Assembly: GCA_937120535.1 (NCBI GenBank)
Contig: CAKZJX010000130.1
Location: 1-41,201, forward strand
Direction: 5' to 3'
Length of the DNA: 41,201 nt
From: an uncultured Anaerolineae bacterium
GTDB lineage: Bacteria > Chloroflexota > Anaerolineae > Anaerolineales > Villigracilaceae
Made by a program: the position numbers and the translations under genes. Each line of letters begins with the position of its first letter. Position 1 is the first letter of the stretch. Positions 7,524 through 15,436 of the stretch are shown in pieces. Under the pieces are notes generated by a model. That model had not been told where the DNA came from. It did not search any database and saw only the letters and a list, made by a program, of their open reading frames with translations.

Positions 7524-7832
7524 ATGCTTGCTAATCTATTGATTCAAACTCTTGTCGGGGCCAATAGCGAGCTGGATCGCCTTGGTCGTAGGCCTGGTAG
7601 GGGTCTGGAGGAGATGCGGCCTTGGCTCTCGGTCCTAAGCGGGGCGTGGCTCCTTCCGGCGATGTTGTCCGTCAGTGGGACATGGCGCGTTCCTTATCTA
7701 GGATTGGTAGCTCTCTTGCCCTGGGGCGCAGCCTATACGATCCGTCGTGATAGGGCATCTCTCTTCTGGCTCTTGCTGGCGTCGTTGGCCTTGTTGAGCC
7801 TGTTTATGGGAAGTTTCGTCATGCTGAGATAG
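7524..7832 (+). CDS. Small membrane protein, unknown function
   Basis: This 102-residue protein is read from the ATG at 7524, which has AGGAG 8 nt upstream (7511-7515). The longer frame from 7449 would overlap the previous gene and is less likely. Three hydrophobic segments are visible at about 38-56, 58-75 and 78-101. No family was recognised. It sits between the 8-oxoguanine deaminase and adenine deaminase genes with short gaps, so it is probably co-transcribed with them. Confidence 0.6.
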   Translation: MLANLLIQTLVGANSELDRLGRRPGRGLEEMRPWLSVLSGAWLLPAMLSVSGTWRVPYLGLVALLPWGAAYTIRRDRASLFWLLLASLALLSLFMGSFVMLR

Positions 7833-7876
7833 CGTAGAGGATGTTGGTCGGTAAGATCGCTTGAAAAGGAGGAAGA

Positions 7877-9667
7877 ATGTCTACTTCTGTTTCGCTTCTT
7901 CGTTCATTGGTTGATGTGGCGATGGGGCGCGCTCGTGCTGATCTCGTGATTCGTAATGGCCGTTGGGTATCGGTTCAATCGGGCGAGATCATCGAGAATA
8001 CCGATGTTGCGGTTGTCAACGGGCGCATTGCCTATGTTGGGCCGGATGCCGGCCATACCATGGGCAAGGACACGGTTGTGATCGATGCTCATAACCGTTA
8101 TCTGGTCCCCGGCCTGCTCGACGGCCATATGCACGTCGAATCGGGCATGGTCACCGTCACCGAGTTTGTGCGTGCCGTGGCCCCGCGTGGGACGACGGGC
8201 ATGTTTGTGGACCCACACGAGATCGCCAATGTCTTTGGGCTGAAGGGCGTCAAGTTAATGGTGGACGAAGCCGCCCAGCAGCCAATCCACGTGTGGGTGC
8301 AGATGCCCTCTTGTGTTCCTTCTGCGCCAGGCTTAGAGACGCCGGGGGCTTCGATCGGGCCGGATGAAGTGGCCGAAGCCATGCAGTGGCCGGGCATTGT
8401 CGGTTTGGGCGAGATGATGAATTTTCCAGGGGTGTTCAACGGCGATGAGAAGATGCTGGCCGAGATGGCCATTACCCGCTCGTTTGGCAAAACGGTGGGG
8501 GGGCATTATGCGTCTCTCGATCTTGGCTTGCCCTTCCATGGCTATGTGGCCGGCGGTGCCGAGGACGATCACGAAGGAACGCGCTTAGAAGATGCCATTG
8601 CTCGGGTGCGTCAGGGGATGAAAGCGATGTTGCGCTATGGTTCGGCCTGGCACGATGTGGCGGCTCAGGTGAAAGCCATCACCCAGTACAAGCTCGATCC
8701 GCGTCACTTTATCTTGTGCACCGATGACTCCCACGCTCATACCATCTCTCACGAAGGCCACATGGATCGTGTGTTGCGGCATGCCATCGCCGAAGGCCTG
8801 GATCCAATGACAGCCATCCAGATGTGCACTATCAACACCGCTGAGCACTTCGGTGTGGCGCGCGAGGTGGGGATGATTGCGCCGGGTCGCTGGGCAGACA
8901 TTGTGATTGTAGAGGACCTGCGCCACTTCCAGGCCGATGTGGTGATTGCAAAAGGCAAGGTGATTGCCAAGCAAGGTCAATGGCGGGTGGATTTGCCGGT
9001 CTTTGCCTATCCGGAATGGGCAACCCAATCGGTGCATCTCAAGCGCCCCCTACGGGCCGAGGATTTCGTCCTGCGGGTAGATCGACCGGATGGCATGGTG
9101 CGAACCAACGTAATCGGTGTGATCGAAAATCAAGCGCCCACCCGTCACTTGATGTTCGACGTGCCGGTCGTGAATGGCGAGATCCGCGCCGATTCGGAGC
9201 GTGATCTGGCCAAAGTGGCTTTGGTGGAGCGCCATCGAGCGACCGGTCGCGTTATCCTGGGATTGGTGCATGGGTTTGGGTTTAATCGCCGGTGCGCTAT
9301 TGCTTCGACCGTGGCCCACGATAGCCATCACATGATCGTGGTTGGGACCGATGACCACTCGATGGCCGTTGCCGCCAATAACCTGGCTGAGTGTGGCGGC
9401 GGGCAGGTGGTGGTGCTGGATGGACAGGTCCACTCGCGAGTGGAGTTGCGCATTGCCGGCCTGATGTCTACCGAGCGGGCTGAGGTGGTGGCTGAGAAGG
9501 CGGCAGCCGTGCTCGAAGGCTTCCGCGCCTGCGGATGCACCTTGAATAACCCCAACATGCAGCTCAGCTTGCTCGCTTTGGTGGTGATTCCCGAATTGCG
9601 CATTTCTGACCTGGGATTGGTGGATGTCAACCGCTTTCAGTTTGTTCCATTGATCGAACAAAGCTAA
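7877..9667 (+). CDS. ade: Adenine deaminase
   Basis: This 596-residue amidohydrolase converts adenine to hypoxanthine and ammonia. It matches the Ade (YicP) family in length and motifs: [10 protein letters not shown] at the start, H84 and H86 in the GHMHVESGM metal motif, [10 protein letters not shown] around 112-121, the GHYA segment, and CTDDSHAHT in the later metal and catalytic region. The C-terminal domain with [15 protein letters not shown] and the closing [15 protein letters not shown] is also typical. AAAAGGAGG lies just upstream of the ATG. The product hypoxanthine is the expected substrate of the molybdenum hydroxylase encoded at 22728-26500. Confidence 0.95.
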   Translation: MSTSVSLLRSLVDVAMGRARADLVIRNGRWVSVQSGEIIENTDVAVVNGRIAYVGPDAGHTMGKDTVVIDAHNRYLVPGLLDGHMHVESGMVTVTEFVRAVAPRGTTGMFVDPHEIANVFGLKGVKLMVDEAAQQPIHVWVQMPSCVPSAPGLETPGASIGPDEVAEAMQWPGIVGLGEMMNFPGVFNGDEKMLAEMAITRSFGKTVGGHYASLDLGLPFHGYVAGGAEDDHEGTRLEDAIARVRQGMKAMLRYGSAWHDVAAQVKAITQYKLDPRHFILCTDDSHAHTISHEGHMDRVLRHAIAEGLDPMTAIQMCTINTAEHFGVAREVGMIAPGRWADIVIVEDLRHFQADVVIAKGKVIAKQGQWRVDLPVFAYPEWATQSVHLKRPLRAEDFVLRVDRPDGMVRTNVIGVIENQAPTRHLMFDVPVVNGEIRADSERDLAKVALVERHRATGRVILGLVHGFGFNRRCAIASTVAHDSHHMIVVGTDDHSMAVAANNLAECGGGQVVVLDGQVHSRVELRIAGLMSTERAEVVAEKAAAVLEGFRACGCTLNNPNMQLSLLALVVIPELRISDLGLVDVNRFQFVPLIEQS

Positions 9668-9684
9668 GAAGGATCGTTCTGCCT

Positions 9685-10416
9685 ATGGCTCATTATCCCT
9701 TTCAGCGACTAACTGCTGAACTTTCTAATCTGATCGCTCGCACCCCCGATGGCGAACGCCTGCCCTCCGAGCCGGAGTTAGCCAAGCAGTTGGGGGTTAG
9801 CCGCGCCACGTTGCGCGAGGCCATGCGTTCGTTTGAAGCTCAGGGGCTGATCCGCCGTCGCCAGGGGTCGGGGACGTATGTGGTACACAACATCCCAGTC
9901 ATGGAGAGCGGTTTAGAGGTGCTAGAGAGCCTAGAGACCATGGCCCGTCGGATGAACCTCCCTATTTCGGTGGGGCGTTTGCGGATTGAGAGGCTGTTTG
10001 CCGACCAAGAACATGCCAAAATTCTGGATGTCTCCCTAGCGACGATGCTGACCCGCATTCGCCGAACGATGATAGCTGATGATCAAGCGGTGGCCTATCT
10101 GGTGGATACCTTGCCAGAGCACATCTTGAAGCCGGAGGATTTGCCGGAGTCGTTCAGCGGTTCGGTGTTGGACTTGCTGCTCCAGAGCTCCGATCCGCCG
10201 GTGAGCGCGCGGGCGGTGGTGAGCGCAATTGCTGCGCCGCCGGATGTGGCCAAGGCCTTGCAGATTCAGCGCGGCGATGTGCTCTTGCACTTTAGCTCTC
10301 AGATCTTCAACGCCAAGGGAACGGTCTTGAGCTATTCATTGACCTATTTTATCCCTGGCTATTTCAATTTCCACATCGTGCGGCGGGTTCCGATGCCCGA
10401 AGCACGCCTACGGTAA
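9685..10416 (+). CDS. GntR-family regulator with UTRA effector domain (HutC subfamily)
   Basis: This 243-residue protein has an N-terminal winged helix (about 5-70) with the GntR signature [21 protein letters not shown], and the wing [10 protein letters not shown]. The C-terminal 150 residues have the UTRA-type pattern of ligand-binding domains ([21 protein letters not shown] ... [19 protein letters not shown]). It lies 17 bp after the adenine deaminase gene, inside the purine block, so it probably senses a purine or catabolic intermediate. Its best candidate operators are the TTGTCAGACAA palindrome at 6101 and its variant at 17554. Confidence 0.9.
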   Translation: MAHYPFQRLTAELSNLIARTPDGERLPSEPELAKQLGVSRATLREAMRSFEAQGLIRRRQGSGTYVVHNIPVMESGLEVLESLETMARRMNLPISVGRLRIERLFADQEHAKILDVSLATMLTRIRRTMIADDQAVAYLVDTLPEHILKPEDLPESFSGSVLDLLLQSSDPPVSARAVVSAIAAPPDVAKALQIQRGDVLLHFSSQIFNAKGTVLSYSLTYFIPGYFNFHIVRRVPMPEARLR

Positions 10417-10440
10417 TTCTGCTCGTTTCGTTGAGAGCCT

Positions 10441-11673
10441 ATGGACCTTCAGGAACAGGTTGACAAGATCAAAGGTAAGGTTGAACAGCATGGTGAACGC
10501 ATCGTTCAATTTTTGCGCGAGATCGTCGCTATCCCAAGCATGAACGGCCAGATCGGCGAGGTCGGTGAGCATATTCAAAGCGAGATGAGAAGGTTGGGCT
10601 ACGATGAAGTGCGCTTCGATAAGATGGGAAACGCGATCGGGCGCATTGGCGACGGGCCCAAGGTGATCGTGTTCGACTCGCACATTGATACAGTGGGGAT
10701 TGGCCATCTGAGCGATTGGGAATGGGACCCGTTTGTTGGGAAGATTGAAAACGGCCGTCTGTATGCCCGTGGGGCCTGTGATGAGAAGGGATCTACGCCA
10801 GGCATGGTCTATGGCCTGGCCATCGCTCGCGATCTAGGGTTGCTCGAAGGGTACACGGTCTATTATTTCGGGAACATGGAGGAGTGGTGCGATGGGCTGG
10901 CGCCGAATGCCTTTGTGGAAGTAGATCCCGGACTTCGGCCAGATTTCGTTGTGATCGGTGAGCCGACCAAGATGCGCGTTTATCGCGGCCATAAGGGGCG
11001 AATTGAGCTCAAGATCACGGCGTATGGACGTTCGGCTCACGCGGCGTCGCACTATTTGGGGGACAATGCGGTGTATAAGATGATGGCGATCATCACCCAG
11101 ATTCGGGAGTTGGATCGGCGGATGCGCTTTGGGATGGGCGCCCACCCCATTCAAGGCCATCCTTCGATCGCAGTGACCGACGTCTCGGCGCGCACGGCTT
11201 CGATTAATGCCGTGCCAGATCAATTCACGATCTACGTGGACCGGCGGATCACCTCCAACGAGACTCGGGAGGAGGTGATCGCCCAGATCAAAGGGCTGAT
11301 CCCCGATTATTTGCAGGATGAGATCTACGTCGAGGAGTTGTTCTACGATTCGCCGTCGTACACCGGCTTTGTCTTCCCGGTCTCGAAGTATTATCCGGCT
11401 TGGGTGCTGGAGGATAGTCACCCTCTGGTGCAAGCCGGCCAAGCCACGGTGGAAGCCTTGTGGGGGGAGCAGCGTCCATTGGGGACGTGGGATTTTTCGA
11501 CCAATGGAACTTACTGGGCCGGCAAGGCCGGCATTCCTTCCATCGGCTTCGGCCCAGGCGATGAGAAGACAGCTCATACGATGGAGGAAAACGTTCCTCT
11601 GGACGAGGTCGTGGCGGCAACCGAGTTCTATGCTTTGCTTCCCGCCATGCTTCGCAAACAACTTGGTTCCTAG
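10441..11673 (+). CDS. ygeY: YgeY-like M20-family metallohydrolase
   Basis: This 410-residue protein is a dinuclear-zinc M20 hydrolase. Expected ligands and catalytic residues are H81 and D83 (DSHIDTVG), D114 (ARGACDEKGS), E147/E148 (GNMEE) and E174 (GEPT). A dimerisation lid domain lies at about 185-295. The motif string fits the YgeY subfamily, which is found with carbamoyltransferase and Mo-hydroxylase genes in selenium- and purine-linked clusters. Its reaction is probably hydrolysis of an acylated or carbamoylated amide from purine ring opening, but the substrate is not established by sequence. The ribosome-binding site before ATG 10441 is weak. Confidence 0.85.
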   Translation: MDLQEQVDKIKGKVEQHGERIVQFLREIVAIPSMNGQIGEVGEHIQSEMRRLGYDEVRFDKMGNAIGRIGDGPKVIVFDSHIDTVGIGHLSDWEWDPFVGKIENGRLYARGACDEKGSTPGMVYGLAIARDLGLLEGYTVYYFGNMEEWCDGLAPNAFVEVDPGLRPDFVVIGEPTKMRVYRGHKGRIELKITAYGRSAHAASHYLGDNAVYKMMAIITQIRELDRRMRFGMGAHPIQGHPSIAVTDVSARTASINAVPDQFTIYVDRRITSNETREEVIAQIKGLIPDYLQDEIYVEELFYDSPSYTGFVFPVSKYYPAWVLEDSHPLVQAGQATVEALWGEQRPLGTWDFSTNGTYWAGKAGIPSIGFGPGDEKTAHTMEENVPLDEVVAATEFYALLPAMLRKQLGS

Positions 11674-11680
11674 CCCTAGG

Positions 11681-11699
11681 TGCACAATCTGGTTGTGCA
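11681..11699 (+). repeat. Intercistronic hairpin
   Basis: TGCACAA (11681-11687) pairs perfectly with TTGTGCA (11693-11699) around the loop TCTGG. It lies between the ygeY-like stop and the next gene, with no T-tract, so an mRNA-stability or processing role, or a protein site, is more likely than termination. Confidence 0.5.
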
Positions 11700-11729
11700 T
11701 GTCAATCTCTTATGCAAAAGGAGTTTCTC

Positions 11730-12683
11730 ATGCGTAGTTTTGCCGGTCGTGACATTCTGTCTCTCAAGGATTTCGAGCGCAGCGAGTTCTTCCATGTGTT
11801 CGAGGTGGCGGCTCAGATGGAGCCGATCGCGCGCTCGCGCAGAAATGTAGACCTGCTCAAGGAAAAGACTCTGGTGACAGCATTCTATCAACCGTCCACC
11901 CGCACCCGCTTGGCTCACGAGGCGGCCATGCATCGCCTGGGGGGGCATGTGGTGGGCTTTGCCGATGTGAAGACCACGCGGGCCGGCGATTTCTATCAGG
12001 AGTCGATCAAGGATACGGTCAAGATGCTGGAGTTCTACGGCGATGTGATCGTCATGCGTCATTATCAGCAGGGTGCACCCCATGAAGCTGCCAAATGGGC
12101 CAGCATCCCGGTCATCAACGGCGGCGATGGGTGGGGCGAGCATCCCACTCAGATCCTGACCGATTTGTACACCGTATACCGTGAGAAAGGGCGCATTGAT
12201 GGCCTGAAGTGGTTGGCGGTAGGCGATATGCGCATGCGCACCATGCACTCCTTGGCCTACGCCCTCACTCAATTTGACTGCCCGATCACCTTCGTCTCGC
12301 CGCCGGAGATGAGCTTGACCGAGGAGTTCAAGGCCGAGCTGCGTCAATATAGCCTGAACTTCCGCGCGGCCGAGCATGTGGAACAAGCGATTGCTGATGC
12401 CGATGTGATCCTGGTCGAACCGGTGGTTCAGCCGGATTACACCAAGGCGCGCGACGAACGCACCGGTGAGGTGGGACTAACGCCGCCTAACTATAAGATC
12501 ACCCGCGAACTGTTGGAAACCAAGGCCAAATCCGATGCCATCCTGCTTCACTCGTTGCCGCGCATGGACGAGATTCCCACCGACGTTGACATCACCCGCT
12601 GGTCGCGTTACTGGCAGGAAGCGTTCAACGGCGTGGTCATGCGCATGGCTTTGTTGGCGTTGGTCCTGGGTGCGATGGAATAG
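11730..12683 (+). CDS. Aspartate-carbamoyltransferase-like protein with altered substrate site
   Basis: This 317-residue protein is read from ATG 11730, with AAGGAG at 11718-11723; the frame opens at 11712. The carbamoyl-phosphate domain is ATCase-like: STRTR at 56-60, VMRH at 108-111 and HPTQ at 138-141. The C-terminal domain keeps R170 (RTMHS), a HSLPRMDEI segment at 274-282 (HPLPRVDEI in ATCase) and GVVMRMALLALVL at the end. However, the 80s loop that carries Ser80 and Lys84 in E. coli PyrB is replaced by TTRAGDFYQE, and the segment holding Arg229 (TRVQ) reads PVVQ. Aspartate is therefore probably not the acceptor. It lies in the purine block between the ygeY- and ygeW-like genes and probably acts on a carbamoylated catabolite, forward or reverse. 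Confidence 0.8.
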   Translation: MRSFAGRDILSLKDFERSEFFHVFEVAAQMEPIARSRRNVDLLKEKTLVTAFYQPSTRTRLAHEAAMHRLGGHVVGFADVKTTRAGDFYQESIKDTVKMLEFYGDVIVMRHYQQGAPHEAAKWASIPVINGGDGWGEHPTQILTDLYTVYREKGRIDGLKWLAVGDMRMRTMHSLAYALTQFDCPITFVSPPEMSLTEEFKAELRQYSLNFRAAEHVEQAIADADVILVEPVVQPDYTKARDERTGEVGLTPPNYKITRELLETKAKSDAILLHSLPRMDEIPTDVDITRWSRYWQEAFNGVVMRMALLALVLGAME

Positions 12684-12708
12684 GGCCAGCTTTTCGTGTA
12701 GCCAAATT

Positions 12709-12751
12709 TTGGGCGGCCGGGCTTGTCCCGGTCGCCCAATCCTCGATTGGG
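12709..12751 (+). repeat. Strong intercistronic hairpin with an overlapping alternative stem
   Basis: The arms at 12709-12721 and 12727-12739 form a 13-bp stem (one G-T pair) around loop CTTGT. The right arm also overlaps a competing stem, CCCAAT (12735-12740) with ATTGGG (12746-12751). No T-tract follows. It lies in the 154-bp gap between the two carbamoyltransferase genes and could attenuate or process the mRNA. Confidence 0.55.
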
Positions 12752-12837
12752 AAAAGACGGCAGAATCGTTTGGCTATCCGGGTTTCAACTGTATGTAACG
12801 CATAAAGGATAACTTATCAACTATTACGGAGGAATCT

Positions 12838-13827
12838 ATGCAAACCAATCTACGCGGTCGCGATTTGATCGGCGATTTGGATTTTTCCAAGGAGGAAATC
12901 GAAACGGTATTGGATGTGGCGTTTGACCTGAAGCGTAAGCGTGCTCTGGGCGAGCCGCATCCCTATTTGCGCGATAAAGTGCTGGCGATGCTCTTCTTTT
13001 ACTCCAGCACGCGCACCCGCGGCTCGTTTGAGGCCGGCATGGCCCAACTCGGCGGCCACGCAGCGTTTATCGAGAGCAAGACTACGCAAATCGCCCACGG
13101 CGATACCCCGGTGGAGATCGGCCAGATCTTTGGACGCTATTTCGATGGGATCGCTATCCGCCATGTGGACTGGAAGGTCGGCAACCAGTACATTCGTGAG
13201 GTGGCTCAACACTCGCGGGCGCCTGTGCTGAACATGCAGTGCGACATTTATCATCCCTTCCAGTGCCTGGCCGACTTGATGACGATCATCGAGAAGAAGG
13301 GTCGCGATCTGCGCCGCAAGCGCGTGGTGGTCTCGTGGGCTTACGCTGCGTCGTACCAGAAGCCGATTTCGGTGCCGCAGTCGTTGATCTTGCAGCTGCC
13401 GCGCTTCGGTATGGATGTGGTGTTGGCCCACCCGCCGGAGTTCAAACTGATGCCAGAGATTTTGGATGCGGCTCATGAGCAGGCGCGCAAATATCATGCC
13501 GGCTTTGAGATCATCAGCGATCCGGATGGGATGGAAAAGGCCTTCAAGGACGCGGATGTGATCTATGCTAAGTCCTGGGGCGCGCTGCTGACCACTGAAG
13601 ATGCTAATGAAGGCGCTCGCATCATCGAGCAGTATAAGCACTGGATCACTGATAGCCGCAAGATGAAGCTGGCCAAAGACGATGCCGTCTACATGCACCC
13701 CTTGCCAGCCGATCGTGACATCGAGGTCACCAGCGAGGTGATGGATGGTCCGAACTCAGTGGTTTTCGATCAGGCGGAGAATCGCTTGCACGTCCAAAAG
13801 GCGGTGATGGCCCTTACGATGAGCTAG
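12838..13827 (+). CDS. ygeW: YgeW-like knotted carbamoyltransferase
   Basis: This 329-residue protein has the transcarbamylase carbamoyl-phosphate motifs SSTRTR (56-61), IRHVD (108-111) and HPFQ (139-142). It also has the proline-containing SWAYAASYQKPISVPQ loop (166-181), which is diagnostic of the knotted group that includes YgeW and acetylornithine transcarbamylase. The C-terminal motif HPLPADRDIEV is typical of the same group. YgeW is regarded as a catabolic transcarbamylase releasing carbamoyl phosphate from a carbamoylated intermediate. A strong ribosome-binding site (GGAGG) precedes the ATG. The carbamate kinase gene follows 16 bp later, which fits conversion of carbamoyl phosphate to ATP. 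Confidence 0.9.
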   Translation: MQTNLRGRDLIGDLDFSKEEIETVLDVAFDLKRKRALGEPHPYLRDKVLAMLFFYSSTRTRGSFEAGMAQLGGHAAFIESKTTQIAHGDTPVEIGQIFGRYFDGIAIRHVDWKVGNQYIREVAQHSRAPVLNMQCDIYHPFQCLADLMTIIEKKGRDLRRKRVVVSWAYAASYQKPISVPQSLILQLPRFGMDVVLAHPPEFKLMPEILDAAHEQARKYHAGFEIISDPDGMEKAFKDADVIYAKSWGALLTTEDANEGARIIEQYKHWITDSRKMKLAKDDAVYMHPLPADRDIEVTSEVMDGPNSVVFDQAENRLHVQKAVMALTMS

Positions 13828-13843
13828 AATGTCAGGAGAAGCT

Positions 13844-14803
13844 ATGAGCAAGAAACGAGCGGTTGTTGCTATCGGTGGGAACTCTTTGATCAAGGACGAG
13901 AAGAACGTCACCGTAGAGAGCCAGGTAGAGGCCCTGCGCGAAACGGCTCATCATCTGGCTGATATGGTCGAGGCCGGCTGGGAGCTGGCCATTGGTCACG
14001 GGAACGGCCCTCAGGTGGGGTTTATCCTGCGGCGTTCGGAGATCGCCGCCAAAGTGGAAGGCATGCATGAGGTGCCGCTGGACGTGTGCGGCGCCGATAC
14101 CCAGGGTGCGATCGGCTATGAGCTGCAACAGGCGCTGCGCAATGAGTTTCTCAAGCGCGGCATCAAGAAGCCGGCCTGCACCATCGTGACTCAAGTGCGC
14201 GTCGATCGGGATGATTCGGCCTTCAAGAACCCCACCAAGCCCATCGGTTCGTTTATGGACGAGGCGGAGGCCAAACGCCGCCAGCAAGAGATGGGCTGGA
14301 ACGTGGTGGAAGACGCCGGCCGTGGCTGGCGGCGGGTAGTTGCCTCGCCATTGCCCCAAGAGATCATCGAGCTCGAGGCAGTAAAGCTCCTGCTCGAGGC
14401 CGGCCATGTGGTCATCACTGTAGGGGGCGGCGGCATTCCAGTGGTGGATCGCGGCGATGGAGAACTGGTAGGCGTCGCAGCCGTGATCGACAAAGACTAC
14501 GCTTCCTCGCTCTTGGCGCGAAACATCCAGGCCGATCTGTTTTTGATCTCAACGGCTGTAGAGAAGGTCGCGTTGAACTTTGGCAAGCCCAATCAACAAT
14601 GGATCGACCGGATGACGCTGGAAGAGGCGAAGCGCTATCTGGCCGAGGGCGTGCACTTTGCCAAAGGCTCGATGGCTCCCAAGATTCAAGCCTGCATTTG
14701 GTTCTTGGAGGCCAATCCCAACGGCCATGCGATCATCACCAACCCTGAAAACATCGGGCGCGCCTTACGCGGCGAAACCGGCACGCACATTGTGCCGGCC
14801 TGA
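13844..14803 (+). CDS. arcC: Carbamate kinase
   Basis: This 319-residue enzyme transfers phosphate from carbamoyl phosphate to ADP, giving ATP, ammonia and CO2. Family motifs are VVAIGGNSLI at the start, the GHGNGPQVG loop around 47-55, DVCGADTQGAIGY, the central GGGGIPVV loop, VIDKDYASSLLA and the late KGSMAPKI segment. The ATG at 13844 is preferred over 13829 because AGGAG at 13834-13838 is 5 nt upstream. The gene follows the YgeW-like gene closely and completes an energy-conserving branch. The E. coli homologue in the comparable cluster is yqeA. Confidence 0.95.
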   Translation: MSKKRAVVAIGGNSLIKDEKNVTVESQVEALRETAHHLADMVEAGWELAIGHGNGPQVGFILRRSEIAAKVEGMHEVPLDVCGADTQGAIGYELQQALRNEFLKRGIKKPACTIVTQVRVDRDDSAFKNPTKPIGSFMDEAEAKRRQQEMGWNVVEDAGRGWRRVVASPLPQEIIELEAVKLLLEAGHVVITVGGGGIPVVDRGDGELVGVAAVIDKDYASSLLARNIQADLFLISTAVEKVALNFGKPNQQWIDRMTLEEAKRYLAEGVHFAKGSMAPKIQACIWFLEANPNGHAIITNPENIGRALRGETGTHIVPA

Positions 14804-14818
14804 CGAGCGAAACCAAAA

Positions 14819-14893
14819 ACGGCGGGCGAATAGCTCCTGAATTGTGGCGCTCTGGGCGTTCTTGCCCGGTGGCGACGGGCCTTCGCCCGCCGT
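14819..14893 (+). repeat. Perfect 12-bp long-range stem, possible structured RNA or terminator
   Basis: ACGGCGGGCGAA (14819-14830) is the exact reverse complement of TTCGCCCGCCGT (14882-14893). The 51-nt interior contains a GGGC/GCCC mini-stem, and a CCTTCTTTT tract follows. It occupies most of the gap between the carbamate kinase gene and the next gene. It could terminate the carbamate kinase transcript or act as a 5' element of the following gene. Confidence 0.5.
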
Positions 14894-14914
14894 CCTTCTT
14901 TTGGAGGACCGACC

Positions 14915-15397
14915 ATGGTAGTCGTGCTCATCCTTCATTCGATCCTGCGGTGGGTTGTGATTGCGGTAGCCCTGGTCGCCCTAGGGGCATTATGGCTCAG
15001 GTGGCGACGCGGTTTGCCTTATGACCCTGGCGCACGTCGCTGGTCGGCAGCGTTTGCTGGGCTGATGGATCTGCAGGTGTTGGTGGGGGTGGTGTTTTTC
15101 GTCTGGAACGGTGCGCTGATCCCCAACGGATTCGCCCTGCGCCACCGCTGGGAACATCTAGCGGTGATGCTGGTAGCAGTGGTGCTGGCCCACTTGCCGG
15201 CCCTGTGGAAGAAGCGCCCCGATGCCATCCGCTATCGAAACGGCCTGATCGCCATTGGCCTCTCGTTGTTGCTGATCGTGCTCGGCATTTCGGCGTTGCC
15301 TGGCGATCGCTGGTGGACCATCACTGGCTTGGCGTTTGTCGCCCCTCTCTTGGCATCCATACGCTATAGCAGGGAAGGGAGAAGGTTGCAGGGGTAG
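14915..15397 (+). CDS. Integral membrane protein, unknown
   Basis: This 160-residue protein has about five hydrophobic segments (residues 2-24, 46-66, 82-98, 110-127 and 131-147). Histidines recur near membrane borders (H8 in LHSILRW, the RHRWEH segment and AHLPALW), a distribution that could suit haem b or quinone binding, but no family was recognised. GGAGG at 14903-14907 supports the ATG at 14915. It does not obviously belong to the purine pathway. Confidence 0.65.
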   Translation: MVVVLILHSILRWVVIAVALVALGALWLRWRRGLPYDPGARRWSAAFAGLMDLQVLVGVVFFVWNGALIPNGFALRHRWEHLAVMLVAVVLAHLPALWKKRPDAIRYRNGLIAIGLSLLLIVLGISALPGDRWWTITGLAFVAPLLASIRYSREGRRLQG

Positions 15398-15436
15398 AGA
15401 GGGAGCGAGGGGGGCCCCCCACTTCTGAGGAATGTT

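Noticed and set aside
9050-9661. 203-codon minus-strand frame inside the adenine deaminase gene
   Set aside because: His/Gln-rich antisense shadow of a well-supported gene.
14819-14893. tRNA-like fold after carbamate kinase
   Set aside because: The closing stem is 12 bp and there is no T-loop GTTCRANNC, D-loop or plausible anticodon arm.
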